Positions 1-7,621 of a DNA stretch of 12,691 nt are shown one piece after another (the stretch's first letter is position 1; the number at the start of each line of letters is the position of its first letter). Under the pieces are notes generated by a model. It was given only the letters and a program-made list of their open reading frames with translations. It was not told where the DNA came from and did no database searches. Location: NCBI GenBank assembly GCA_018714645.1, contig DVND01000024.1, positions 1 to 12,691 of the forward strand, read 5' to 3'. Both the position numbers and the translations under genes were made by a program. The stretch comes from Candidatus Avimonoglobus intestinipullorum. GTDB lineage: Bacteria; Bacillota; Clostridia; UBA1381.

Positions 1-1
1 G

Positions 2-130
2 ACGTTTGAATACACGATGGACTACCAGATGCTGGTGCTGCTGTTTTCAGTGCTGCCGCAGCTGATCATCTATGCGATATTCCAGCGCAAGATCATCGGC
101 GGCATTAATATCGGCGGCGTTAAAGGGTAA
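2..130 (+). CDS. Carbohydrate ABC transporter permease, C-terminal end (partial)
   Basis: These are the last 42 codons of a gene that begins before the window; the reading frame starts at base 2 and ends with TAA at 128-130. The peptide contains a hydrophobic stretch, LVLLFSVLPQLIIYAIF, which fits the final transmembrane helix. It ends in the tail QRKIIGGINIGGVKG. A closing 'Q-x-x-I-x-x-G-I-x-x-G-x-V-K-G' is typical of the second membrane subunit of sugar ABC importers (MalG/LacG/YcjP type), which forms half of the translocation channel. The EAA loop that contacts the ATPase lies upstream and is not visible. The position just before a secreted glycoside hydrolase suggests that the importer takes up that enzyme's products. 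The substrate is unknown. Confidence 0.88.
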   Translation, partial: TFEYTMDYQMLVLLFSVLPQLIIYAIFQRKIIGGINIGGVKG

Positions 131-136
131 ATAATT

Positions 137-144
137 AAAGGAGG
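137..144 (+). promoter_or_regulatory. Ribosome binding site of the glycoside hydrolase gene
   Basis: AAAGGAGG is a near-perfect Shine-Dalgarno sequence 10 bases before the ATG at 155. It fixes that start over the later in-frame ATG at 176. The 24-base gap after the permease stop has no room for a separate promoter, so co-transcription is likely. Confidence 0.85.
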
Positions 145-154
145 AAAAAGCATC

Positions 155-3100
155 ATGAAGAGAAAACTTCTTTCAATGGCATTGGTTTTGGCTTTTGCGT
201 TTTCTTTTTTCAACGGGCCGGCGTTGGAAAGGAACATTGCAACTGCGGCGGGAAATGAGATTGTGGTAGAAGGGGAAAACAGCTTCAAAACCTCAATAAC
301 CTGCAGCACGCAATCTGCAAACTCCCTGAGCGGAGGCAAAGCGCTGATGGTGCAGCGATCGGCGGCAAATGTCCCGAAGGATGGGTGTACCATCCTTTAT
401 AAGGTACAGGTTGATTACGACGGTGCATTTTATATGTACATCACTTGTCCGACAATCGGGGCGGATTGGATTTCACCCTGTGAAATACGGATCAATGACG
501 AGCCGTACCAAAGGCTGACGGAAATGAAATATGAGCAGGTGGGGACGCTGAACGGCACAGGCGTCGCCGATAACCTGTACAACCAATATAAATTAAAATC
601 AGTCAATCTGAAAAAGGGCATCAACAACATCTATGTCCGCATTCCATCTGCGCGGCAGATGGACGGCCAGATGTATTTTTATCTGGATTGCCTGAAGTTT
701 GTCCCCGCACCGTGGGGGCTGAACGGATTTGAAACAGGCGTGCCGACCAATGTGTATGAGGAGAAGGATGAGGTAAAACCTGTTATCAACTTTTCCTTCA
801 GCGATCCGGAAACGCATAAGCTTACATACCGTGTAGCAAATTATTTTGATGAAACGGTTTTGGAAGAAACGGTGGACATTGTAAATACCAACCAATATGA
901 ACTGAATTTCCAGGAACCGCTGCCGGTTGGCCATTATACGGTACATGTATCTGTGGACGATGCGAAGCCGGTTGAATACTATTTCTCAATTGTAAAGAAT
1001 TATGAAGAGCGGGATGTGGAAAGCAATACTCACTTCATGGTGGACGCGGCGGGGATTTACCTGATTGATTCCACAAAAATAGAAGATTATGCCCGTTCCA
1101 TGCGGCTGGCAGGCATTACCTCCGCCCGTGAACGGTTCAGATGGACGACATACCAGACAGATTCAGAAACAATTGATATGAGCGCTTTTGAAGTGTATCA
1201 AAAGGCTTATGAAGAAAACGGCATCCACACCCTGGCGTTGAATGAAAGCGCACCTTCTTTTATGAGAAGTGAGTCCCACGTATTCCCGCAGGATTTAGTG
1301 GAGGCGTACAAGTTTGCAAAGTACATGACAGAGCGCTATGGGGACAAGGTGAGCATAGAGGCTTGGAACGAACCGGATACGAAGGATGAGCCGGCGGACT
1401 ATCTGGCGGCCTATGTAAAGGCGATGGCCATCGGGCAGAAGGACGCACAGGCGGACAGCCTTGCGGTCGGGCCGGGGCTGTGCGTATCTCCGGGGCTTTA
1501 TACAGATACATTCCTGCAAAATGAAGTCATGGAGTATTTGGATGTGTGGTCGTTCCACTCCCATACAAGCGGGGCCAATACGAATACAAAAACAAGGGAT
1601 ATTCCCGGAATCATGAGCTTGTTTATGGACACCATCAAGAACTATGGGTATGATGGCAATAAGTATTATTACCTGACAGAGGCGGGCATCAACGCGCTGC
1701 CGGATCCGGATATCCCGGCGGAACGGCAAAAGGTGCAGACGAGATACCTGGCAACTTCTATGCTTCAGGTTGCGCAGCTGGGGACAGACAGGCATTACTG
1801 GTTTGTTTATCCATATTATAAAGAAGGCGACCTCTGGTGGGGCAGCTTTACCCAGGACGATATGCCATATTCCGTTTACAGTGCACTGGCAGCACTGACG
1901 GATGTCATGGGCGAAGCGAAGTATATCGGGGAATTGGATCTGGCGGAAGGCGTCAATTGCCTGGTATTTGAAGACAAAGGGAACCATGTGCTGGGCATCT
2001 GGAGTGAAAATGAGACAGATGTTCAGGTACAGACGAGCCAAAGTGAAGCGCAGCTCGTAAACATCATGGGGAACGCAGAGACAATCACAGCGGAAAACGG
2101 CGCGTTTGCAATTACCTCCGGTCCGGATATGCAGTACTTGAAGCTTGAAGGCAAGGTGGATGCATTTAAGGATGCGGTCTATCAGGAAAAAGAAGTAGAG
2201 CCGACCTCCTTTACAAAGGCGCAGCGGGTGATCCTGCAGCAAAATTATCCGGCGGATACGGTGCCCGGGTCTAAGAGCGGCGGATACATTTTGCCGACAG
2301 ATCAGACAACGACGGTTACAGTAAACGTTACAAACCTGAATGACACCGCAATGAGCGGTACGGTCACAGGAAAAATCTTTGAAGGCTGGACGATGACGCC
2401 GGCTTCTCAGAATGTAACGGTTGAACCGTATTCGGTGCAGTCGCTGACGTTTGAGATCAGCGCCACGGAAAGCGCGCTGCCGGGCGTGTCCGTGCCGGTG
2501 GTCTTTGAAGGGACCTTCGGCGGCGAGAGGACATCCCGGACGGTTACAACCATTGTGGCGCCTGCGGATGATAATGTTGAAACGAGCTACCTCTTGAATG
2601 GATATGACGACCCCGCAAACTGGCAGAAAAATATGACAGAAGGCGGGACGGAAGAGCGTGTTGCGGAAGGCAATGGCGTATTGGACATCCATTATGTGTT
2701 CCAGGATGGTGACAAGTGGGTTTATCCGCGCTTTGACCTACAGGGTGACAATTTGAAAGGCACAGCGGGCCTGGTATACGAAGTGTACTTTGATGAAGTG
2801 CCGGAAGGTTTGCGTCTCAGAGCGTTTGCGTATGAGAAGAACGGATCGGCATACTTTACAGACGCCGCTACGAGCAGCGACCAATTGAAGAAGGGTTGGA
2901 ACCGGATTGTTATTCCGTATAGCAAATTTGTATGGCAGGGCGGCCTGACCGACTTTAACTTCAACCTGGATCCTGAGGAAATCACTGCGATTTCACTGGG
3001 CTTGAACTCTGCAACGGAACGGGATATCCACTATAAGATCAGGAATGTCGGCGTATATGAGCAGCCGGAGGTTGCAATTTATGCAAGTATTGACAGCTTT

Positions 3101-3340
3101 GACGCGGCGGTTGCGGGAAATACGGTTACATTCTCTGCTGAACTTTCCGAAAACCAGACTGGCATTCAGCAGGATACCATCAGGCTGCTGGTGGATGATG
3201 TACAGATAGAGGCGGCATATGCGGATGGCAAGGTGACGGCTACATATCAGGCGGAACCGGGGACGCATGAAGCAAAATTGATCTTTACCGACGGTATCGG
3301 CAAAGCAATATTCAGTACGTGCAGCTTTGAGATCAGATGA
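155..3340 (+). CDS. Secreted multi-domain clan GH-A glycoside hydrolase with carbohydrate-binding modules
   Basis: A 1061-residue secreted enzyme, probably cutting an extracellular polysaccharide or oligosaccharide. Domains as read: signal peptide (1 to about 23 or 32, cleavage site ambiguous); CBM6/35-like jelly roll (35-184); small Ig-like domain (206-284); (beta/alpha)8 barrel (288-600); small beta domain (600-668); NEW3-like Ig domain (705-802); second jelly roll resembling CBM11/CIA30 domains (810-970); terminal Ig-like domain (971-1061). In the barrel, AWNEPD places the likely acid/base at E406. DVWSFHSH (463-470) matches the beta-strand His motif seen in GH39 and GH51 relatives. YLTEAG places the likely nucleophile at E509, and RHYWF fits strand 8. 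This pattern is clan GH-A (GH5/GH39/GH30-like); I cannot assign a family or substrate. No SLH, LPXTG or lipobox is visible, so it is free or held indirectly. Two in-frame stops, TGA (3338) and TAA (3350), lie close together. Confidence 0.85.
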   Translation: MKRKLLSMALVLAFAFSFFNGPALERNIATAAGNEIVVEGENSFKTSITCSTQSANSLSGGKALMVQRSAANVPKDGCTILYKVQVDYDGAFYMYITCPTIGADWISPCEIRINDEPYQRLTEMKYEQVGTLNGTGVADNLYNQYKLKSVNLKKGINNIYVRIPSARQMDGQMYFYLDCLKFVPAPWGLNGFETGVPTNVYEEKDEVKPVINFSFSDPETHKLTYRVANYFDETVLEETVDIVNTNQYELNFQEPLPVGHYTVHVSVDDAKPVEYYFSIVKNYEERDVESNTHFMVDAAGIYLIDSTKIEDYARSMRLAGITSARERFRWTTYQTDSETIDMSAFEVYQKAYEENGIHTLALNESAPSFMRSESHVFPQDLVEAYKFAKYMTERYGDKVSIEAWNEPDTKDEPADYLAAYVKAMAIGQKDAQADSLAVGPGLCVSPGLYTDTFLQNEVMEYLDVWSFHSHTSGANTNTKTRDIPGIMSLFMDTIKNYGYDGNKYYYLTEAGINALPDPDIPAERQKVQTRYLATSMLQVAQLGTDRHYWFVYPYYKEGDLWWGSFTQDDMPYSVYSALAALTDVMGEAKYIGELDLAEGVNCLVFEDKGNHVLGIWSENETDVQVQTSQSEAQLVNIMGNAETITAENGAFAITSGPDMQYLKLEGKVDAFKDAVYQEKEVEPTSFTKAQRVILQQNYPADTVPGSKSGGYILPTDQTTTVTVNVTNLNDTAMSGTVTGKIFEGWTMTPASQNVTVEPYSVQSLTFEISATESALPGVSVPVVFEGTFGGERTSRTVTTIVAPADDNVETSYLLNGYDDPANWQKNMTEGGTEERVAEGNGVLDIHYVFQDGDKWVYPRFDLQGDNLKGTAGLVYEVYFDEVPEGLRLRAFAYEKNGSAYFTDAATSSDQLKKGWNRIVIPYSKFVWQGGLTDFNFNLDPEEITAISLGLNSATERDIHYKIRNVGVYEQPEVAIYASIDSFDAAVAGNTVTFSAELSENQTGIQQDTIRLLVDDVQIEAAYADGKVTATYQAEPGTHEAKLIFTDGIGKAIFSTCSFEIR
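257..706 (+). repeat. CBM-like jelly-roll module, copy 1 of about 8 in the window
   Basis: Residues 35-184 of the hydrolase. It opens with EIVVEGENSF, the 'E-x-E' start seen in CBM6/CBM35-type modules. It continues with ILYKVQVDYDGAFYMYI, IRINDEPY and LKKGINNIYVRI, and closes with YFYLDCLKF. The same order of blocks appears in the modules of the two non-catalytic proteins downstream: Y-x-V-x-x-x-G-x-Y, then I-x-I/V-D-D, then L-x-x-G-x-H/N-x-v-x-f, then Y/F-x-D/E-Y/C-x-x-l. Sugar binding is inferred from the fold type and from its place on an enzyme. Confidence 0.65.
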
Positions 3341-3352
3341 AGCTTTGAGTAA
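3323..3352 (+). repeat. Short direct repeat at the hydrolase stop, with second in-frame stop
   Basis: AGCTTTGAG occurs at 3323-3331 and again at 3341-3349, one 18-base period apart. The second copy follows the TGA stop in the same frame and is closed by TAA at 3350. It would add only three residues on readthrough. It looks like a small imperfect tandem duplication; a chance match is possible. Confidence 0.4.
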
Positions 3353-3356
3353 TACA

Positions 3357-3362
3357 GAAAGG
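3357..3362 (+). promoter_or_regulatory. Ribosome binding site with three consecutive ATG codons
   Basis: GAAAGG is a moderate Shine-Dalgarno sequence. It is followed by in-frame ATGs at 3368, 3371 and 3374, giving spacings of about 5, 8 and 11 bases. The middle ATG (3371) has the most usual spacing, so the protein may start there rather than at 3368. The difference is one residue before the signal peptide and has no functional consequence. Confidence 0.6.
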
Positions 3363-3367
3363 TTGCA

Positions 3368-5059
3368 ATGATGATGAAAAAACTGATTTTAATTCTGACG
3401 GCAATTGCACTTTTGGCGATGAGCGCAGCGCTGCCCGCATGGGCGGCGCCTGCCATGGTGCTGGATGCGCCTGTTGTGACGGGGTCGCAGATCACAATGA
3501 GCGGGACGCTTACAGATGGGTACATGAGCGAAATTGCGTACTATGTGGTGGAGCTTGAAAATGATGTGGAGCAGAGTACCTATGCCGCTGTGGGGCAGCA
3601 GGCGGTTACACTTGAAGACGGCGCGTTTTCCATTACGTTTACGATGAGCAGTGCGGCGGAAAGCGGGACATACCGGATTGCGGCGGCCTCCGTAAAATCT
3701 GAAGCGCGGGCGACTGCGGAGTTTGAATTTATTTCAGAGGGCGAGCGGACGGCGCTGATTACAGAATTAACGCAAGATACGATTACTGTGGACGAAATTC
3801 AGGCGATCTTTGAAGATGCTGAAAAAATCCCTGTGCTCACGGCAATGGGATGCATCACAGCAGATTTTGCCCAGTTGAGCGATGCGTTGAAGGGCGAAGT
3901 AGCGGAATTGGTTCAAAATGACTTGAACGGCTATTTTGAAAAGCCGTACAGCGAAACCGATTTCATGACGCTGTATAATTATGCAGTGGCGTATGTGGCA
4001 ACTGTGCGGGATACATCTGCGGATGTGGCGGAAATGCTCACAAAATACAGTGATATTTTCGGCATTGACACAGAAGGGCTTGAAAACAGCGCATTCCTGA
4101 CCGAAAAAATTCGGGACACAGAAGCGGATTCTACACAAAGCGTTGCGGCCGTATACAATGAAGCGGTGGCGGTTATGGCGTTCAGTAACGAAATAGATTA
4201 CAAAAATGTTTCGGCGCTGATTGAAAAGTATAAGGATGTTTTGGGATTGGACCTCACCGATTATCAGGCGCTGACCTCCAGTCAAAAAACACAGGTGCAC
4301 CAGGCGATGCTTGAAGTGGATTATAACACAGGGGCAGAGGTAAAAACACAGTTTGACAAAGCTGTAAACGGCGCAGTATATGTGCCGCCCGGAAATGGCG
4401 GCGGTAGCGGCGGCAGCAGCGGCGGGAATTCCAGCTCGGGTTCCAATGCGCCGTATGTCCCGATCATCAACCAGGACAACAAAGAACAAGATGCAGAAAC
4501 GGTGCCGGTGTTTGAAGACCTTGCCGGTTATGAGTGGGCGCAGGAAGCAATTGAAACGCTTGCGGAGCAGCACTTTATCAGCGGCGTGGGGGACAATACC
4601 TTTGAGCCGGCCAGGCAAATTACCCGGGAAGAGTTTGTAAAAATCCTGACCTCGGCGTTTGCGTTGGTAGACAGCAGCGCCACCTGCAGCTTTGAGGATG
4701 TATCTTCGGACGCTTGGTATTATACCTATGTAGCGTCGGCTGTAGAAAGCGGGATTGTGAGCGGAAAGTCTCCGACGGTCTTTGGAACAGGCGCATACAT
4801 TACACGGGAAGAAATTGCCGCACTTTTGGTAAGAGTGGCGGATCGGCAGTCCATTTTACTTTCGGAGGGCGAAGAAAAGGAATTTACAGACAGTGATGAA
4901 ATTGCCGGATATGCGCAGGACGCTGTTTCGCGCCTCGCTTCGGCTGGAATTATCAATGGCCGGGACGACGGCCGGTTCGCCCCCCAGGAGACTGCAACGC
5001 GGGCAGAAGCCGCAAGACTGATATATGGGTTGTGGGAACTGGTATACGGCCAGAATTAA
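3368..5059 (+). CDS. Surface protein with Ig-like domain, helical repeats and three C-terminal SLH repeats
   Basis: A 563-residue exported protein likely held on the cell wall. The signal peptide ends at about 27 (ALPAWA before APAM). Residues 28-124 form an Ig-like beta domain (GTYRIAAASV near its end). Residues about 125-335 are helical, with roughly 70-residue units that recur imperfectly (MLTKYSDIFGID at 223 against LIEKYKDVLGLD at 284, and FDKAV at 329). A Gly/Ser-rich linker (340-360) leads to SLH repeats at about 380-437, 441-492 and 505-556. Each SLH keeps the key motif: ITREEF (418), ITREEI (478) and TRAEAA (544). In SLH proteins this motif binds pyruvylated secondary cell-wall polymer, so anchoring is a sound inference. 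No catalytic domain is visible. It may be a scaffold or display protein for this locus; the ligand of the outer part is unknown. Confidence 0.85.
   Translation: MMMKKLILILTAIALLAMSAALPAWAAPAMVLDAPVVTGSQITMSGTLTDGYMSEIAYYVVELENDVEQSTYAAVGQQAVTLEDGAFSITFTMSSAAESGTYRIAAASVKSEARATAEFEFISEGERTALITELTQDTITVDEIQAIFEDAEKIPVLTAMGCITADFAQLSDALKGEVAELVQNDLNGYFEKPYSETDFMTLYNYAVAYVATVRDTSADVAEMLTKYSDIFGIDTEGLENSAFLTEKIRDTEADSTQSVAAVYNEAVAVMAFSNEIDYKNVSALIEKYKDVLGLDLTDYQALTSSQKTQVHQAMLEVDYNTGAEVKTQFDKAVNGAVYVPPGNGGGSGGSSGGNSSSGSNAPYVPIINQDNKEQDAETVPVFEDLAGYEWAQEAIETLAEQHFISGVGDNTFEPARQITREEFVKILTSAFALVDSSATCSFEDVSSDAWYYTYVASAVESGIVSGKSPTVFGTGAYITREEIAALLVRVADRQSILLSEGEEKEFTDSDEIAGYAQDAVSRLASAGIINGRDDGRFAPQETATRAEAARLIYGLWELVYGQN
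4505..5035 (+). repeat. Three tandem SLH repeats, canonical type
   Basis: Three units of about 50-58 residues with the pattern F-x-D-v/l, W/Y-A-x-x-A-I/V, I-x-G, F-x-P/T and T-R-x-E. All three keep Arg and Glu in the T-R-x-E motif (R420/E421, R480/E481, R545/E547). This contrasts with the degenerate set in the next gene. Confidence 0.88.
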
Positions 5060-5065
5060 GGAGGG
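5058..5065 (+). promoter_or_regulatory. Ribosome binding site overlapping the upstream stop codon
   Basis: AAGGAGGG is a strong Shine-Dalgarno sequence that overlaps the TAA (5057-5059) of the preceding gene and lies 9 bases before the ATG at 5075. This placement favours translational coupling of the two SLH-protein genes. Confidence 0.85.
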
Positions 5066-5074
5066 ATCAACGGT

Positions 5075-7609
5075 ATGAGAACAGCATTTAAGAAGGTGAT
5101 CGCCGCCGTATGTGCGGGCACGGTGCTGCTGGCCGGCATTGGCGCCCTGGCAGCGCAGACTGCCGAACAGACAGAACCCGCATCTGCCGACATACTTCTG
5201 GCGATTGGAGTCATTGACAATATACAGACGCTGTCCGAAGAGGTTTCGCGCGGGGAATATATGGCGTTTATGGCGAACATATTTGCCGGCGGGGAAGTGT
5301 CCGGCAGGACGGTTCCTCCATTTGTGGATGTTCCCGAGACACATACCTACTACGATGCGATCAGCTGGATGTATGAACAAGGTTATATTGTAGGCAACGA
5401 GCGCCGCCTGTTTGAGCCGGACCGGGCGATTACATACGGCGAGGCGCTGCGGGTTACAATTGACATGCTGGGCTATGGCCCGCATGCAGACATCAGCGGC
5501 GGATATCCGCAAGGGTATTTGGCGCAGGCGCGGTCGCTGAAAATTATGGACGGGGTTAATAAGACCATTTCGGCCACACTGACGTATGAAGACGTCTATA
5601 ACCTGATGTTCCATACGCTGGAAGCGGAGCCGTATTACCTGATTGGCGGCGGCAATCCGGAAGAAGATGAGAGCACGCTGCTGTACCGGAATTTTTCTGT
5701 ACGGCGGATAGAAGGCGTTGTGACGTCGGACGGCGTCACATCCATTGATGACAACACCGTGTGTATGTATGGGAGCATTGCCATTGATGGAAGGATCTAT
5801 CAGCGCTCGGAAACCGACGCATTCGGGGATTGGCTGGGATACAATGTGCGGGCGTATGTCCGCGAGGGGGACGATGCGGACAGCGTTGTGTACATATACC
5901 CCTATAAAACCGCAGAGATGACGCTTCAGGCAAATGAGATCCTCTCTGTGGAAGACGGTACCGTCCGGTACAGCCTGGAAGAACGAAGAGAGCAGAAGCT
6001 GGAGCTGGATCCGGTAATCAACTATATCTATAATTATAAGGCTGAAGCGATAGCGGATTATTCCGAAATCATTCCTGAATCAGGTTATGTCAGCTTCATA
6101 GACAATGACAATGACGGCGAATATGAGATTGTCAAGGTGTTTGAGCGTGTGAACATGGTGCTGAGCTACGTGGATACGGAAGGCAGCAAGCTTTATGACA
6201 CAGACCGTGGTATTGCGTTGGACTTGGGCGGCAGCGAAACGGTTTACACAATTACGTTTGACGGCCAGCCGTTGACGCTTGTAGAGCTGGAGCAGGAGGA
6301 TGTGCTGACGCTGTATCAAAGCCGCGATGGATTGTATGTCAATATTCTGGTTGCAAGGGAGTCCTTTGAGGGGACGGTTACAAGGGTCCGGAGTGAAGAC
6401 GGGGCAACGTTTGTCAGCGTGGACGGGACGGAATACAAGCTGTCTCCCGACTGCAATTTTATCCCGGATGCAGGGTATAAGGGCGATTTCATGCTCAATG
6501 CATATGGCGAAATCATTCATATCGACCGCATGTTTGGAGAGGTCGAGGCTTTTGGATATGTACTGAACGTTGTGACGGACGACATGAATGAAAATACGCT
6601 GATCATCAAGCTGTTCACTACGAATGGATTTATAGAAAAGCTCAGCACGGCAAAGCGCGTAACGGTGAACGGTGTTCGTACCTCCGACTTAGAGATGATG
6701 TATAATGCGCTGTGTACCACCGGGGAGGACGGCGTCAGGACAGTTATCAATCAGCCGATGCGGTATAAGACCAATAAAGCAGGTGAATTGTACTTGATTG
6801 ACACGGTTGCGAAAGTGGCCGGCGGGGAGGATGATACCTTTAAGCTCGATAAGGCAAAATCAACGCTGATCCATAAAGCAAACGGCGTTTTTGCGGGGGA
6901 TTTTGCGGTGAATGCCGATACGTCGGCGATTTTGGTTCCTTCTGACATCACCGATACGGAAGCATTTAAGATGTTTAACATTGCGAACTTTTCCAGCGAC
7001 AGATCCTATGTCCTGGAAGCATATAACTTTGACGAAACAAGGATCCCGGAATTTGTTTTGGTATATGAGAACAGCAATGCGCAGACCAGGGGGATTATGT
7101 ATGTAGACGAAGTGACAGTTGGCCTTGATGATGATGAGGAAGCAGTTGCGGTTTTATCCGGCTATGTCGATGGCGCGCTGCAATCGGTTCGTGCAATAGA
7201 CGAGACCTTAGTCAACAAGCTTTCCAGAGGGGATGTCATCCGCTACAGCTTGGACGGAAAAGGCCAGGCGAAGGAAGTGGAAATTTGGTATGATGCGGAT
7301 ACGCGGACTGTCGGGGACGCGGGCGGCACGATTACCGGAAGCGATTTTATCGCCGCAGGGCTGGTTGAGTCTGTCAATGGAGACATTGTGTTGATTAATA
7401 CCGGAAAAACGGATGACGCGGGCAATGCGATAAAGTATGTCTATAACATGCAGGGCGTCAATATCTATAAATACAATACGGATGAAGACACCCTGAAATT
7501 AGCAAACTGGCAGGAAATCAAGAGTACAAGCAAATTTGGGACTGCCGCATCACGGATGTTTGTGTATACGTATGGCGGGTTTACCCGGTCGGCGTTGATT
7601 GTGGAATGA
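5075..7609 (+). CDS. Large secreted protein with degenerate N-terminal SLH repeats and an unrecognised beta-rich body
   Basis: An 844-residue exported protein. The signal peptide ends at about 27 (GIGALA before AQTA). Three SLH-like repeats follow (about 36-77, 81-134 and 143-180). FVDVPETHTYYDAISWMYEQ is a clear SLH core, but the T-R-x-E positions have drifted to VSRGEY (57), ITYGEA (119) and LTYEDV (169). Only the first keeps Arg. From about 206 to the end the chain looks beta-rich, with alternating hydrophobic strands, many Asp/Glu/Thr residues and almost no Cys. I recognise no family. FIDNDNDGEYE (341-351) resembles a D-x-D-x-D-G calcium loop. The start is fixed by a strong ribosome binding site 15 bases after the upstream stop. 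No anchor other than the SLH repeats and no catalytic motif is visible. I infer an S-layer-associated structural or glycan-handling protein; function unknown. Confidence 0.8.
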   Translation: MRTAFKKVIAAVCAGTVLLAGIGALAAQTAEQTEPASADILLAIGVIDNIQTLSEEVSRGEYMAFMANIFAGGEVSGRTVPPFVDVPETHTYYDAISWMYEQGYIVGNERRLFEPDRAITYGEALRVTIDMLGYGPHADISGGYPQGYLAQARSLKIMDGVNKTISATLTYEDVYNLMFHTLEAEPYYLIGGGNPEEDESTLLYRNFSVRRIEGVVTSDGVTSIDDNTVCMYGSIAIDGRIYQRSETDAFGDWLGYNVRAYVREGDDADSVVYIYPYKTAEMTLQANEILSVEDGTVRYSLEERREQKLELDPVINYIYNYKAEAIADYSEIIPESGYVSFIDNDNDGEYEIVKVFERVNMVLSYVDTEGSKLYDTDRGIALDLGGSETVYTITFDGQPLTLVELEQEDVLTLYQSRDGLYVNILVARESFEGTVTRVRSEDGATFVSVDGTEYKLSPDCNFIPDAGYKGDFMLNAYGEIIHIDRMFGEVEAFGYVLNVVTDDMNENTLIIKLFTTNGFIEKLSTAKRVTVNGVRTSDLEMMYNALCTTGEDGVRTVINQPMRYKTNKAGELYLIDTVAKVAGGEDDTFKLDKAKSTLIHKANGVFAGDFAVNADTSAILVPSDITDTEAFKMFNIANFSSDRSYVLEAYNFDETRIPEFVLVYENSNAQTRGIMYVDEVTVGLDDDEEAVAVLSGYVDGALQSVRAIDETLVNKLSRGDVIRYSLDGKGQAKEVEIWYDADTRTVGDAGGTITGSDFIAAGLVESVNGDIVLINTGKTDDAGNAIKYVYNMQGVNIYKYNTDEDTLKLANWQEIKSTSKFGTAASRMFVYTYGGFTRSALIVE
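5180..5614 (+). repeat. Three SLH-like repeats, degenerate type
   Basis: The middle repeat is recognisable from FVDVPETHTYYDAISWMYEQ, GYIVGN and FEPDRAITYGEAL. The flanking two are shorter and weaker. Two of the three lack the Arg of the T-R-x-E wall-polymer motif, so wall binding may be reduced or different. Confidence 0.7.
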
Positions 7610-7621
7610 GGTGTGGATATG
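7607..7621 (+). promoter_or_regulatory. Ribosome binding site and start choice: ATG 7619 over GTG 7613
   Basis: The upstream gene stops with TGA at 7607-7609, and GAGG/GGTG overlaps that stop. A GTG at 7613 is in frame but lies inside or directly beside this Shine-Dalgarno sequence, too close to be a good start. The ATG at 7619 is about 7 bases from AGG and yields a normal signal peptide beginning MKFKK. It is the preferred start. The 9-base gap points to coupled translation. Confidence 0.7.

Noticed and set aside
1295..2692. Long open frame (465 codons) on the - strand inside the hydrolase gene
   Set aside because: It is antisense to a gene with clear catalytic motifs. Its product is rich in Cys, His and Arg without any domain, and I see no convincing ribosome binding site. 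It is a codon-bias shadow.
3767..4618. 283-codon open frame on the - strand inside the first SLH-protein gene
   Set aside because: It is a shadow of the helical and linker region. An alanine run arises from reversing the Gly/Ser linker codons. No domain or start signal is seen.
6095..6127. Dockerin domain in the second SLH protein, suggesting a cellulosome
   Set aside because: There is only one D-N-D-N-D-G-like loop. A dockerin needs two such loops with the F-hand helices, and no cohesin is visible in the window.
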